Shown here: in pieces, positions 35,300-43,927 of the stretch
How positions within the stretch are numbered: the stretch's first letter is position 1
How the letters are laid out: the number at the start of each line of letters is the position of its first letter
Assembly (NCBI RefSeq): GCF_000427405.1
Contig: NZ_KE386491.1
Span: 5,177,047 to 5,241,046 of the forward strand
Length of the DNA: 64,000 nucleotides
Source of the DNA: Flectobacillus major DSM 103
GTDB lineage: Bacteria > Bacteroidota > Bacteroidia > Cytophagales > Spirosomataceae
Direction: 5' to 3'
The notes under the pieces: model-generated
Databases searched by the model: none
What the model was told of the DNA's origin: nothing
What the model saw: only the letters and a program-made list of their open reading frames with translations
Translations under genes and position numbers: made by a program

Positions 35300-36639
35300 A
35301 TAGAAAGCATTTTGCTAAGCCATTGTCTGAACGTTCTTGGTACAGCAATAGCCTGATGAGGAAACCGAATATTATATTGAGCTATCAGGGCTTGATAATA
35401 ACTTGGTGAAAATTCTGTATCAAAATTGGCTTTTTCCCAATTACAAAGTACAAAAGATAAGCTTTTTTGTGTTTGAATCCAGTTTTCACAAACGGCTTGC
35501 CGTAGGCGAAGGCCAATAGCATGAATGCCTAATACCTGATAATCATGCGAATACTGAATTCTGATACATTGGTTTTTATGGGGATTTTTCCAATAAAATT
35601 GTGCTATCCCTTCATCCTGAAAAGGAGCAACTCGACCATAAACCTGATACTCTAGGCCAAAAAATTTGGCAGAATTATAAAACACTGGAGGTTGGTAGGG
35701 CTGTGGTTGTTGACAAATCGTATAGGCTAACGTTTTGCCCATGAGGCGACCTGTGTACCAAATAGCCTCAGTAGCTTTTCGGCCAGAGGGTACATTGCGA
35801 AGCTCGGCACAATCGCCAATCGCAAAAATATCTGCCTCACTGGTTTCTAAAAAGTTGTTTACCAAAACACCCTTGTTGGTTTCGAGTAAGCCTTTTGCTA
35901 GGGTAATATTGGGTGTAACCCCTATGGCTAGCCCAACAAACTGACAGTCTATAGATTGGTTTTGGTGGGTAGTTATACCAATTACTTGCTTTTTTTCATT
36001 CAAAATAAGCTCTTTCAAGGTATTGCCCGTAATAACCTGAACCCCTTTCTGGCGGAGATATTCCGTTACAAAAGAGGCTTCTTCTGGTGGAAGAGTATTG
36101 CCCCAAAAATAGGGTTCACGAATAAGCATGGTAACCTGTATTTGTCGAGCCATAAACATTTCGGCCATTTCAACACCTATTAAACCACCACCAATAATAA
36201 CTGCCGATTGAACACGCTGGGTTAGGGTATCTATTGCCTCCAAATCCTGAATAGAGTACAACCCCTGTACACCTATGGCATCTTCTGGAATTTTGGGTAG
36301 GGTTTTGTACTGCGAGCCAGTTGCCAAAATCAGTTGGTCGTAATGTAGGCTTTGAGTACGCTGATTGATAGTTACAAGCAACTTTTTTTGCTGTGGTAAA
36401 ATTTGATTTACACAGCCTTGTAGCAGGTTTATATTATTTTTTGACCAAAAATCAGGTTCGTAAGGTTGCGTTTGAGCCAACGACATCTTGCCCATAAATA
36501 CATACATCAATGCCGTACGAGCATAGAAATAGGGCGATTCGTCCGAAATAATAGTAATCTCGTAATTACTCATTTTGCGAATATGCCGAGCCGCCGTAAC
36601 GCCAGCAATCCCATTCCCGATAATAATAACTTTTTTCAT
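35296..36639 (-). CDS. NAD(P)/FAD-dependent pyridine-nucleotide-disulphide-type oxidoreductase
   Basis: The 447-residue flavoprotein has two dinucleotide-binding domains. The FAD motif GNGIAG is at 8-13, ATGSQ at 106-110, the NAD(P) motif IIGGGLIGVEMAE at 148-160, and the second FAD motif IFAIGDCAEL at 271-280. The C-terminal 150 residues are less conserved and replace the usual dimerisation domain. It resembles the NAD(P)H-oxidising module of nitrite reductases and rubredoxin reductases. Translational overlap with the ferredoxin-type membrane protein suggests that it feeds NAD(P)H electrons to that protein's iron-sulphur clusters. The electron direction is inference. It is the first gene of the pair, with more than 500 bp upstream. 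Confidence 0.88.
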   Translation of the reverse strand: MKKVIIIGNGIAGVTAARHIRKMSNYEITIISDESPYFYARTALMYVFMGKMSLAQTQPYEPDFWSKNNINLLQGCVNQILPQQKKLLVTINQRTQSLHYDQLILATGSQYKTLPKIPEDAIGVQGLYSIQDLEAIDTLTQRVQSAVIIGGGLIGVEMAEMFMARQIQVTMLIREPYFWGNTLPPEEASFVTEYLRQKGVQVITGNTLKELILNEKKQVIGITTHQNQSIDCQFVGLAIGVTPNITLAKGLLETNKGVLVNNFLETSEADIFAIGDCAELRNVPSGRKATEAIWYTGRLMGKTLAYTICQQPQPYQPPVFYNSAKFFGLEYQVYGRVAPFQDEGIAQFYWKNPHKNQCIRIQYSHDYQVLGIHAIGLRLRQAVCENWIQTQKSLSFVLCNWEKANFDTEFSPSYYQALIAQYNIRFPHQAIAVPRTFRQWLSKMLSI

Positions 36640-37201
36640 AAGTAACTATTTATGAATAATTTAAGTGGAAGTGCTAAGGTTTTGAGGTAATCGTATTAAT
36701 TATTAAGTCGAAAAAGTTGACTTTATTTTGTACAACTCCTTAATAAGACGCTAGTGTATTTTACAAACAAAACCAAACATAATGTTATCTTAAAAATCCT
36801 GATTTTGAGGAGTATTTCAGAAACTTTAAATTGGTGTTATGAATCTAACCCGAAATAAGTTGCAACAGTTATTAAATCTCAAAATTAAGGTTAATGCTGT
36901 TTTGGAGAACACCAACTAAAAGCAACCCTTATTAGTTTTAATTATTTAGATAAAAGCCTAAAATCATAAAAAAGCTAATCATATCCTGTAATTTTGTGGA
37001 AAGTTAAATTCATTCGGCATTATTTACAATTCATCATTAGTTCTGTACGAAAGTATAAATGCTATTTGGGTTTTTGGGGTATGATTAAAAGGCTAGATTT
37101 ATCATCAAGAAAAGAGCAATAAATCTTATCAAGCCAAAATCAAAAATCAGACATCTGAAATTTTTCAATCCTTCGCACACTACTGATTCATAATTAACTA
37201 T
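36640..37201. other. Divergent intergenic region, 5' of the redox pair and pyrR
   Basis: This AT-rich spacer must hold promoters for both flanking units. Only the pyrR -7 box (37202-37209) is clear. I see no tRNA, riboswitch-like fold or credible small ORF. Confidence 0.4.
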
Positions 37202-37209
37202 TATCTTTG
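37202..37209 (+). promoter_or_regulatory. TATCTTTG -7 box of pyrR, implying a leaderless mRNA
   Basis: TATCTTTG fits TAnnTTTG exactly and ends seven bases before the ATG at 37216. Transcription would begin at or next to the start codon. It also shows that the TTG at 37207, the longest-frame start, is part of the promoter. Confidence 0.65.
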
Positions 37210-37215
37210 CAGTCG

Positions 37216-37752
37216 ATGCAACGTAAACTTATTCTTTCAAGCCCCCTCTTAGAGATAACAATCAGTCGTCTCTGTCAAGAATTGATAGAGAACCATCAGG
37301 ATTTTACTGATACAGTTATCATTGGTTTGCAACCACGAGGCATATATTTTGCCCAACGAATTCATAAAGAGTTATTAAAAATTACGGGTAAAAATATTCC
37401 TATTGGCCAGCTAGATGCCACATTTTATCGTGATGACTTTCGCCGTCGTGAGCCTTTAAAACCCAATGCCACCAAAGTACCATTTTTGATAGAAAATAAA
37501 AATGTTATTTTGATTGATGATGTTTTGGCTACAGGACGTATGGTTCGTGCTGCCCTAGACGCTATGACGGCTTTTGGCCGCCCTAATAAGGTAGAATTGT
37601 GTGTTATGATAGATAGGATTTATAACCGTGATTTACCCGTAAAGCCAGATTACGTAGGCAAAAAGGTAAATACCATAGACACCGAGAAGGTATTGGTAGA
37701 ATGGCAAGAACAAGGCCATGATGCTGACAGAATTTGGTTGATTACAAAATAA
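37216..37752 (+). CDS. pyrR: PyrR, bifunctional pyrimidine regulator / uracil phosphoribosyltransferase
   Basis: The 178-residue type I phosphoribosyltransferase has the PRPP loop VILIDDVLATGR at 97-108 and the N-terminal GLQPRGIYFA (37-46). The PyrR-specific segment VMIDRIYNRDLPVKPDYVGK spans roughly 130-149. PyrR makes UMP from uracil and PRPP and, in Firmicutes, binds pyr mRNA to cause attenuation. It lies directly upstream of pyrB, a conserved arrangement. RNA binding has not been shown for Bacteroidota PyrR as far as I know. A terminator-like hairpin sits in the pyrR-pyrB gap and is where such control could act. Confidence 0.92.
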   Translation: MQRKLILSSPLLEITISRLCQELIENHQDFTDTVIIGLQPRGIYFAQRIHKELLKITGKNIPIGQLDATFYRDDFRRREPLKPNATKVPFLIENKNVILIDDVLATGRMVRAALDAMTAFGRPNKVELCVMIDRIYNRDLPVKPDYVGKKVNTIDTEKVLVEWQEQGHDADRIWLITK

Positions 37753-37760
37753 TATGAAGG

Positions 37761-37790
37761 CACGATTCTTGTGAGTCGTGTATTTTTTTG
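37761..37790 (+). terminator. Terminator-like hairpin in the pyrR-pyrB spacer
   Basis: CACGATTC pairs with GAGTCGTG (eight pairs, one U-G) around a TTGT loop, followed by TATTTTTTTG. It lies between two genes of one pathway, so it may attenuate or terminate before pyrB. Confidence 0.7.
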
Positions 37791-37801
37791 AGCTATTTTT
37801 A

Positions 37802-37819
37802 TCGATTCGAGCGAATCGA
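37802..37819 (+). promoter_or_regulatory. Perfect 8-bp hairpin just before pyrB
   Basis: TCGATTCG pairs with CGAATCGA around a two-base AG centre, 13 bp before the pyrB ATG. Its 3' arm (GAATCG) can also pair with CGATTC at 37763-37768 in the preceding terminator, so the two structures are mutually exclusive. Confidence 0.55.
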
Positions 37820-37832
37820 GCCATATAATCCC

Positions 37833-38756
37833 ATGCAAAAATTAAGCACAAGACATCTTTTGGGCATTAAAGACCTTACGCCCGACGACATTGAACTTAT
37901 CATGGCTACGGCCACAGAGTTTAAGGAAGTGATTAACCGTCCTATCAAAAAAGTACCTTCGTTGCGTGATGTAACGATTGCCAATGTGTTTTTTGAAAAC
38001 TCAACACGAACACGCCTTTCGTTTGAATTAGCCGAAAAACGCCTTTCGGCCGACACCCTGAGCTTCTCGGCTGCTGGTAGTTCGGTAAAAAAAGGTGAAA
38101 CACTCCTTGATACTGTCAATAATATTTTGGCAATGAAAGTAGACATGATAGTGATGCGTCATGCTAGCCCAGGGGCGCCACACTTTTTGTCGAAGCATAT
38201 CAACGCTAATATTGTGAATGCTGGCGATGGTACACACGAGCATCCAACTCAGGCATTGCTTGATTCTTTTTCAATGCGAGAAAAACTGGGAGATTTGTCA
38301 GGTAAAAAAATTGCTATTATTGGCGATATTTTGCACTCAAGAGTGGCATTATCCAATATTTTTGCCCTGAAAAAACAAGGAGCAGAAGTAATGTTGTGTG
38401 GGCCTTCTACTTTGATTCCAAGACATATTACCGACTTGGGGGTTTTGGTGTCGCACGATGTAAAACAAGCTTTGGCTTGGTGCGATGTTGCCAATGTATT
38501 GAGAATCCAATTGGAGCGTCAGCAAATCAAATATTTCCCTTCGCTTCGTGAGTATTCTTTGTATTATGGAATCAATAAAAGAATGCTGGATGAACTTGAC
38601 AAAGAAATCGTATTGATGCACCCCGGCCCAATCAACCGTGGCGTTGAGCTTTCGTCGGATGCCGCCGATTCGCATCATTCCATTATATTAGATCAAGTAG
38701 AAAATGGTGTAGCCGTAAGAATGGCCGTTTTATATTTGTTAGCAGCTCAAAACTAA
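37833..38756 (+). CDS. pyrB: Aspartate carbamoyltransferase catalytic subunit
   Basis: The 307-residue enzyme condenses carbamoyl phosphate and aspartate to carbamoyl aspartate, the committed step of pyrimidine synthesis. It shows the carbamoyl-phosphate signature FENSTRTRLSFE at 54-65, the mobile-loop region around SFSAAGSSVKKGE, and the HEHPTQALLDSFS segment. LMHPGPINRGVE lies near the C-terminus. It matches the Bacillus-type PyrB that works without a PyrI regulatory subunit; no pyrI is visible here. I chose the ATG at 37833; the frame's first TTG at 37788 lies inside the terminator's T-run. Confidence 0.96.
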   Translation: MQKLSTRHLLGIKDLTPDDIELIMATATEFKEVINRPIKKVPSLRDVTIANVFFENSTRTRLSFELAEKRLSADTLSFSAAGSSVKKGETLLDTVNNILAMKVDMIVMRHASPGAPHFLSKHINANIVNAGDGTHEHPTQALLDSFSMREKLGDLSGKKIAIIGDILHSRVALSNIFALKKQGAEVMLCGPSTLIPRHITDLGVLVSHDVKQALAWCDVANVLRIQLERQQIKYFPSLREYSLYYGINKRMLDELDKEIVLMHPGPINRGVELSSDAADSHHSIILDQVENGVAVRMAVLYLLAAQN

Positions 38757-38760
38757 TTGA

Positions 38761-38801
38761 TATTATATCGTTGGAGTAACCTGAACTCCAACGATATAAT
38801 A
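38761..38801. terminator. Perfect 17-bp hairpin between convergent pyrB and glucosaminidase genes
   Basis: Positions 38761-38777 (TATTATATCGTTGGAGT) are the exact reverse complement of 38785-38801, with a 7-base loop. It begins 4 bp after the pyrB stop. No T-tract follows on the plus strand, so its action may rest on the very stable stem. It would also end minus-strand transcripts. Confidence 0.7.
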
Positions 38802-38896
38802 AGCCTACTAGCTTACAAGTACAGAGTCTTGAAACTAAATAGTATAATAACTAACGGCTTGTTAAGTAATTGTATATCAGTATATTTTTCTTGGTG

Positions 38897-40060
38897 TTAG
38901 TCAAAATCAATAAGATTATATTTTGAAACTATCTTCATGGTTTTTTCTGCATAGTATCTCCCTCCTAAGTGCGTATAGCCCCTTTCGCCGAGCATATAAG
39001 CAAAATTATAAGCAGCCGTTGACTTTGATACACCACTATTAATTTGGCGTTGATAAAACCTCGCAACGCTAGAGTAATCTCTTTTCCACAGCCCTGTTTT
39101 ATGTAAAAAAACCTCTTCTACAAGAAATCTGATACAGTCAGAACGAGACCTAAACGAGCGATACCAGTTATCTTTTCTGATACTTTCGTCGTAAATATGC
39201 TGACCTAATTCGGTAGTTTTAATGATTCTTACCTGCCCATTGTGTTCGTCGGGTTGTCCCTTTAGCTGGTAGGCATTGGCTGTACTTTTCCATTGTTTTA
39301 GACCAAAAAAATTGTTGGCATATACAGCAGTACGGCTGTAGCCATAGCCACTTTCGAGGGCGGCCATTGCCATGATAATACTAGCAGGAACATTGTATTT
39401 GCGGGCAATACTTACTACTTCGGGCTGAATTTCTCTTAGAAAATTATTGGCATCTTCAATCGACGGATAGCCTATTGCTGTTGAATATACATTTTGATTG
39501 AGTCCATTGACAGGGTCTTCGCTGGGAGTGGCAGGAAAAGTTAGGTACGATGCCCGACTTGTAGCCACCAAAGCCGCTGTAATAGGTGAAGTGGTTGATG
39601 GATTGGGAGTATAAATTTTATCTTGAGCTGGTTGAATATTTGAATAGGCATTAGGCTCGTAGCGGTGAGCATACACATGCAGGGTTTTATTAATGGTAAT
39701 TTCACCTGTAAGTACACTAAGAGAATCATTGCTCGAAGATAAACCTACAAATTTAAGTTTTTTGGTACTTGGATACGCAAACTTAAATTTTAGCTGAGCT
39801 TTGTTGTTAGAAACCCACGCAGAGCCAAGGCTAGAGCCATTCACAAAGACTCGAATCCTTTTGATATTATTTTGGGTTGAAAAAGAAAATACAACCTCTT
39901 GCCCCGTATTGGCATTACGAGGATAATTGACGTATAACCCCATAGAAGTATCTTTTGTGGTAAAAGATAAAAGTGAGGATAATATTATGGTGGTTAGGAA
40001 CAGGGCGAAGCCTGAACAGTCGATAGCATAAGCTACCGATTGTATTTTTCTTTTAAGCAT
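38897..40060 (-). CDS. Exported glucosaminidase-domain protein (GH73-like)
   Basis: The 387-residue protein has an N-terminal membrane/signal segment (about 15-35). A beta-sandwich region with YPRNANTGQEVVFSFST follows at about 42-130, then a low-complexity linker. A C-terminal GH73 glucosaminidase (lysozyme-like) domain covers about 210-380. Catalytic Glu236 lies in MAALESGYGYSR and is followed by NNFFGLKQW, a hallmark of this family. It cleaves peptidoglycan glycan strands in the periplasm or at the cell surface, so it takes part in wall remodelling. Together with MtgA and the LysM transglycosylase it is the third wall-glycan gene in this window, but they are not clustered. Confidence 0.88.
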   Translation of the reverse strand: MLKRKIQSVAYAIDCSGFALFLTTIILSSLLSFTTKDTSMGLYVNYPRNANTGQEVVFSFSTQNNIKRIRVFVNGSSLGSAWVSNNKAQLKFKFAYPSTKKLKFVGLSSSNDSLSVLTGEITINKTLHVYAHRYEPNAYSNIQPAQDKIYTPNPSTTSPITAALVATSRASYLTFPATPSEDPVNGLNQNVYSTAIGYPSIEDANNFLREIQPEVVSIARKYNVPASIIMAMAALESGYGYSRTAVYANNFFGLKQWKSTANAYQLKGQPDEHNGQVRIIKTTELGQHIYDESIRKDNWYRSFRSRSDCIRFLVEEVFLHKTGLWKRDYSSVARFYQRQINSGVSKSTAAYNFAYMLGERGYTHLGGRYYAEKTMKIVSKYNLIDFD

Positions 40061-40282
40061 AAATAATTAGGAGTATGATAGGTAAATAATAACAAGTGTG
40101 ACGGGAATATTACTGACGGGAATATTCAAAAAAAAAGCAACAAAAATCGTGCCTTTTTGTAAAAATAAAATAGGATAAAAATAATATTTTATTATAAAAA
40201 ACGAATTTTATAAATAGGTTATTCCTAAAAAAGCTTGTTTTGAGCATACAAGACCATTTTAAGTATAATTATGGGTTATGAC

Positions 40283-41389
40283 CTAATTTGATAAGTTTTG
40301 GTAATAATAATTTAGTTTTTTAGCAATAGAGGCTGAAGAGAACTGTTGGATATGTGACTGTCCTGCTGTAACTAACTGCTTAGCCAATGTGGGGTTGGTC
40401 AAAATCTGAGTAATTTTTTCGGCAAAACCCATGAAATCCTGAGGGTTAACGTATATTCCGTTGGGGCCACCAGCCTCTTCCAAACATGAACCCGTTGCTG
40501 CAATTACAGGAATACCACTATGTAATGACTCTACAATAGGAATACCAAAACCTTCAAAAAAAGAAGGATACACCGTTAGCGAAGCCCCTTGATACAAGCT
40601 TGGCAAATCGGCAAAAGGTACTTTATTGAAAATATGTACTCCTTTTAGTTTATGAGTAGCTATATAATGGGTAAGGGTATCTTGGTATTTACTTTTTCCC
40701 CCCACAAGAACCAACTCATAATCTGGCGATTGCATAGCTTGAAAAGCCTTTAACAGCGTAAGTTGATTTTTGCGTTCGGTCATAGTGGCTACACACAAAA
40801 TATATTTTTTACGAAGCTGATATCTTTGTAAAACGGTATCAATATAACTAGAAGGTAAAAGCCGAGAAAAAGCCTCATCACAATCTTGATACACAACAAC
40901 AATTTTATGCTCGTTTATGCCCAGCAAGTCTATAATATCCTTTTTGGTTTGTTCGCTAATCGCCACAACCAAATTGGCTTGTAAGCAAGCTTGTTTAAAT
41001 TTTTTTTGATAAATCCAGCGGTCAATAGCAGGGTATAGCTCGGGGTATCGTAAAAAAATAAGGTCATGGATAGTTACCACCGATTTTACCGAAGTTTTGT
41101 GAATACCCCACGGGAGTTCGTTGCTGAGGCCATGATAAATTTGTACTTGGTCATGTATCAATTGCTGATTGATAAAATAACTTCGCCACAAAGATTTTGA
41201 AAAAGTTTTTTGAGGAAGTTTTACCGCCAAATGCTGAGGTTGCCACGAGCCATTGCCTTTTTTGGGAGTGTAGGCCAAATAGTCGTTTTCGGGAGCATGC
41301 TCAAGTAAGGCATTGATAATGAATCTACTATAATTGCCGAGTCCTGTATGATTATGAAAAGCTCTTTTGGCATCGAATCCTATACGCAT
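40283..41389 (-). CDS. GT4-type glycosyltransferase
   Basis: The 368-residue GT-B enzyme opens MRIGFDAKRAFHNHTGLGNYSR, with a glycine-rich acceptor-side loop. It has the retaining GT4 signature FFEGFGIPIVESLHSG, where Glu279 and Glu287 form the EX7E pair. The middle strand VVTIHDLIFLRYPELYP is typical of mannosyltransferase-like GT4 enzymes. It probably adds sugar to a surface polysaccharide or glycolipid on the cytoplasmic face of the inner membrane; donor and acceptor are unknown. I chose the ATG at 41389. The longer frame starts at a GTG at 41461 and adds 24 residues that precede the conserved first strand. Confidence 0.88.
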   Translation of the reverse strand: MRIGFDAKRAFHNHTGLGNYSRFIINALLEHAPENDYLAYTPKKGNGSWQPQHLAVKLPQKTFSKSLWRSYFINQQLIHDQVQIYHGLSNELPWGIHKTSVKSVVTIHDLIFLRYPELYPAIDRWIYQKKFKQACLQANLVVAISEQTKKDIIDLLGINEHKIVVVYQDCDEAFSRLLPSSYIDTVLQRYQLRKKYILCVATMTERKNQLTLLKAFQAMQSPDYELVLVGGKSKYQDTLTHYIATHKLKGVHIFNKVPFADLPSLYQGASLTVYPSFFEGFGIPIVESLHSGIPVIAATGSCLEEAGGPNGIYVNPQDFMGFAEKITQILTNPTLAKQLVTAGQSHIQQFSSASIAKKLNYYYQNLSN

Positions 41390-41560
41390 AGATTGGTGGA
41401 GTTGAGTGTGTTTAAACAAAGCCTGCAAAAATACCCAAGTTGCCGAAACTTTCCCAAACACCGAATGTATTTGATAGAAAAAACGTTTCTTAAAAATATC
41501 AAAGTAACAGAGATTTTGGGCTTTTCAAACACCAAATTTAAGTATCGCTTCAAAATTGCG

Positions 41561-41568
41561 TAACTTTG
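41561..41568 (+). promoter_or_regulatory. TAACTTTG -7 box upstream of the M16 peptidase
   Basis: TAACTTTG fits TAnnTTTG. Transcription would start near 41575, leaving a leader of about 75 nt that contains the hairpin at 41611-41635. Confidence 0.55.
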
Positions 41569-41610
41569 TAGTTTAATAAATATAGTAGTTTAAAAAACGA
41601 GAATGAATGG

Positions 41611-41635
41611 CTTGCATTGGTAGCTACCAAGCAAG
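41611..41635 (+). promoter_or_regulatory. Strong palindromic hairpin in the M16 peptidase leader
   Basis: TTGGTAGCTACCAA at 41617-41630 is a perfect 14-bp palindrome. It is flanked by CTTGC and GCAAG (41611-41615, 41631-41635), which extend the pairing around a single bulged A. It ends 16 bp before the preferred ATG at 41652. This favours translation from 41652 rather than from the ATG at 41607, which would place the hairpin inside the coding region. Confidence 0.6.
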
Positions 41636-41651
41636 GTATGAAGGAATAAGA

Positions 41652-42884
41652 ATGGAAGGAATTCAAGAATATAGTTTGCCCAATGGAATCCGTGTAGTAC
41701 ACCGTCAGGTAACACATACGGCAATATCGCATATTGGTATTATGCTAGATATGGGAAGTCGTGACGAAAAACCTCATCAACAAGGTTTGGCTCATTTTTG
41801 GGAACACATGGCTTTTAAGGGTACTCCAAAGCGTACTTCTTTGCAGATTATCAATCGTTTAGAAATTGTTGGAGGCGAGCTAAATGCCTATACCACCAAG
41901 GAAAAAATATGTTTTCATGCCTCGGTGCTAACACCACATTACGAGCGTGCATTAGAATTATTGGCCGATATTACCTTTAATTCTATTTTTCCTGAAAAAC
42001 AGGTTGAACGAGAACGTGGCGTTATTTTGGAAGAAATGGCAATGTATTACGATTCGCCCGAAGATGCTATTCAAGATGATTTTGACGAAATCGTATTTGC
42101 CAATCATCAGTTGGGGTGTAATATATTGGGTACACAAGAAAGCGTAAAAGGCTTTACTCGTCAGGATTTGCTCGATTTTATAGCTGAAAATATGGATACT
42201 CATCGTATTGTATTTTCATCGGTGGGCAATATGCCTTTCAAAAAAGTAATAGCTTTGGTAGAAAAATTCATGAAAGATATTCCTGCCAAAAGTTCATCGC
42301 TGATTCGTACACCTCCTGCATGGTATCAGCCCAAAAGTGAGGTTGTCAAACGCAGTATTACCCAAGCCCAAGTAGCCATTGGCCGTACTGCTTATCAGCT
42401 AGCCGACCCCAATAGGTTACCATTTTTTATGCTTATCAACTTATTGGGAGGGCCTGGTATGAACTCCCGCCTCAATTTGGCGGTACGTGAAAAAAACGGA
42501 TTGGTGTATTCTATTGATGCAGGCTACACGCCGTTTATTGACACAGGCTATTGGGGTATCTATTTTGCTACCGAACCCAAGCATTTGAACAAAACTAATG
42601 CTTTGATTTTGAAAGAATTGAAGATTTTGAGAGAAACACCTTTGACCAAAACCCAATTGCATAATACCAAAGAACAACTCATGGGGCAAATGGCGATGTC
42701 GGAAGAAGGCAATATGAGTTTTATGTTAATGATGGCCAAAAGTCTTTTGGATATCAACCGTATCGACTCCCTAGACGAGCTTTTTGCTCAGATAAAAACA
42801 GTTACTGCAACCCAGTTACAAGAATTGGCAAATGAGCTTTGCCGTGAGGAAGATTTGAGTTATTTAACATTTTTGCCAGAATAA
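41652..42884 (+). CDS. M16-family zinc metallopeptidase
   Basis: The 410-residue protein belongs to the pitrilysin/processing-peptidase family. The inverted zinc motif HxxEH is seen as His48, Glu51 and His52 (LAHFWEHMAFKGT). The downstream zinc-ligand region ILEEMAMY is at 126-133. The two-domain fold includes a second inactive half with VKRSITQAQVAIGRTAY and the conserved PGMNSRLNLAVREKNGLVYS. It degrades or trims peptides, likely in the cytoplasm because no signal peptide is seen. The restriction-modification cassette lies immediately downstream on the same strand but has its own promoter. The ATG at 41607 is an alternative start. Confidence 0.92.
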   Translation: MEGIQEYSLPNGIRVVHRQVTHTAISHIGIMLDMGSRDEKPHQQGLAHFWEHMAFKGTPKRTSLQIINRLEIVGGELNAYTTKEKICFHASVLTPHYERALELLADITFNSIFPEKQVERERGVILEEMAMYYDSPEDAIQDDFDEIVFANHQLGCNILGTQESVKGFTRQDLLDFIAENMDTHRIVFSSVGNMPFKKVIALVEKFMKDIPAKSSSLIRTPPAWYQPKSEVVKRSITQAQVAIGRTAYQLADPNRLPFFMLINLLGGPGMNSRLNLAVREKNGLVYSIDAGYTPFIDTGYWGIYFATEPKHLNKTNALILKELKILRETPLTKTQLHNTKEQLMGQMAMSEEGNMSFMLMMAKSLLDINRIDSLDELFAQIKTVTATQLQELANELCREEDLSYLTFLPE

Positions 42885-42979
42885 GATAGTTGATGATGGA
42901 CACTGCAAAAAGCAACCGTACTAATATCAATATCAGACAAAAAGCCAATGTATCATCAAACTGACCGAGATTAAAATTG

Positions 42980-42987
42980 TAACTTTG
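42980..42987 (+). promoter_or_regulatory. TAACTTTG -7 box of the restriction-modification cassette
   Basis: TAACTTTG ends four bases before the nuclease ATG at 42992, so transcription would begin at about the start codon, giving a leaderless mRNA. It drives both R and M genes. Confidence 0.62.
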
Positions 42988-42991
42988 CAAT

Positions 42992-43927
42992 ATGGATTTA
43001 AAAGTAAAAAATAAATATAAAACAGAGTTTAAAAAGGCGTTAGACACCTTTACTGAAAAACTCGAAAAATATGTTTCAACTGAAAACGGAGATTGGTCTG
43101 TGAAAGGGTTTATTGACGTTTACAAAAATATTTATACTATCTCATCTGACACTAAAATTGTTTCTAAAATACTTGAAATCCATATTTTCCCACAAATCTT
43201 ACAGTTTGCAGAAGAAAACGGTTACAATATTGCTTTAACTGAACATCAAAATTATTATCCTGATCTTACTTTTATTCACAAGGAAAATGAAGATGTAAAA
43301 TTTGCTGTTGACTTGAAAACAACCTATCGCAAGAAAAATGGGATTTCGAGTTTTACACTTGGTAGCCACGGTAGTTATTTTAAAGAAAGAGATAAAAAGA
43401 AAAACATTCAGTTTCCTTACAATCAATATTTAGCACATTTTTGTTTGGGGGTAATTTACACACGAACAGATTTGATAAACGATGTTTCAGAAACTGAAAT
43501 TTACCAAGTTCAAGAACTTCAAGCGGGCGGCGATTCGCAAGAATACGAAACGCCTAATAAAAAAGTAGGCGACAGAGAAGTTACAACTGTTGATAATTTA
43601 AAATCAATCACTTCGGTAATTAAAGATTTTGATTTTTTTGTTGCTGAAAAATGGAAAATTGCCAGCGACAAACAAGGTTTTGGAAATACGGCTAATATTG
43701 GCTCAACTTTAAGCATAGACGATTTAAGAAATGAAAATGGAATATTTAGCCAATTAGGCGAAGATTGGTTTGACGAATATTGGATAAATTACGGTTCTGC
43801 GACAATGATAAAAGATGGCAAGCCAACAAAAATTACAACACTAAAAGACTTTTTAGAATTTAAAGGTAGAACAGACTTGTTAGATAAAATTGTATCGCGT
43901 ATAACTAATAAAAAAGATACAAAATGA
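42992..43927 (+). CDS. EcoRV-family type II restriction endonuclease
   Basis: The 311-residue protein aligns by eye with EcoRV along its length. SSDTKIVSKILE matches the EcoRV SDTK helix, with Glu62 at the place of EcoRV Glu45. NYYPDLTF holds Asp91 (EcoRV Asp74) and FAVDLKTTY holds Asp107 and Lys109 (EcoRV Asp90 and Lys92). FTLGSHGSYF and FPYNQYLAHFCLGVIYTR match the EcoRV core. The recognition loop GFGNTAN (229-235) keeps the Gly, Asn and Thr residues that read GATATC. It is longer than EcoRV (245 residues), by an N-terminal extension and an insertion around 176-212. The expected cut is blunt GAT/ATC; this is inferred, not shown. The methylase gene overlaps its end by 4 bp. Confidence 0.9.
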   Translation: MDLKVKNKYKTEFKKALDTFTEKLEKYVSTENGDWSVKGFIDVYKNIYTISSDTKIVSKILEIHIFPQILQFAEENGYNIALTEHQNYYPDLTFIHKENEDVKFAVDLKTTYRKKNGISSFTLGSHGSYFKERDKKKNIQFPYNQYLAHFCLGVIYTRTDLINDVSETEIYQVQELQAGGDSQEYETPNKKVGDREVTTVDNLKSITSVIKDFDFFVAEKWKIASDKQGFGNTANIGSTLSIDDLRNENGIFSQLGEDWFDEYWINYGSATMIKDGKPTKITTLKDFLEFKGRTDLLDKIVSRITNKKDTK

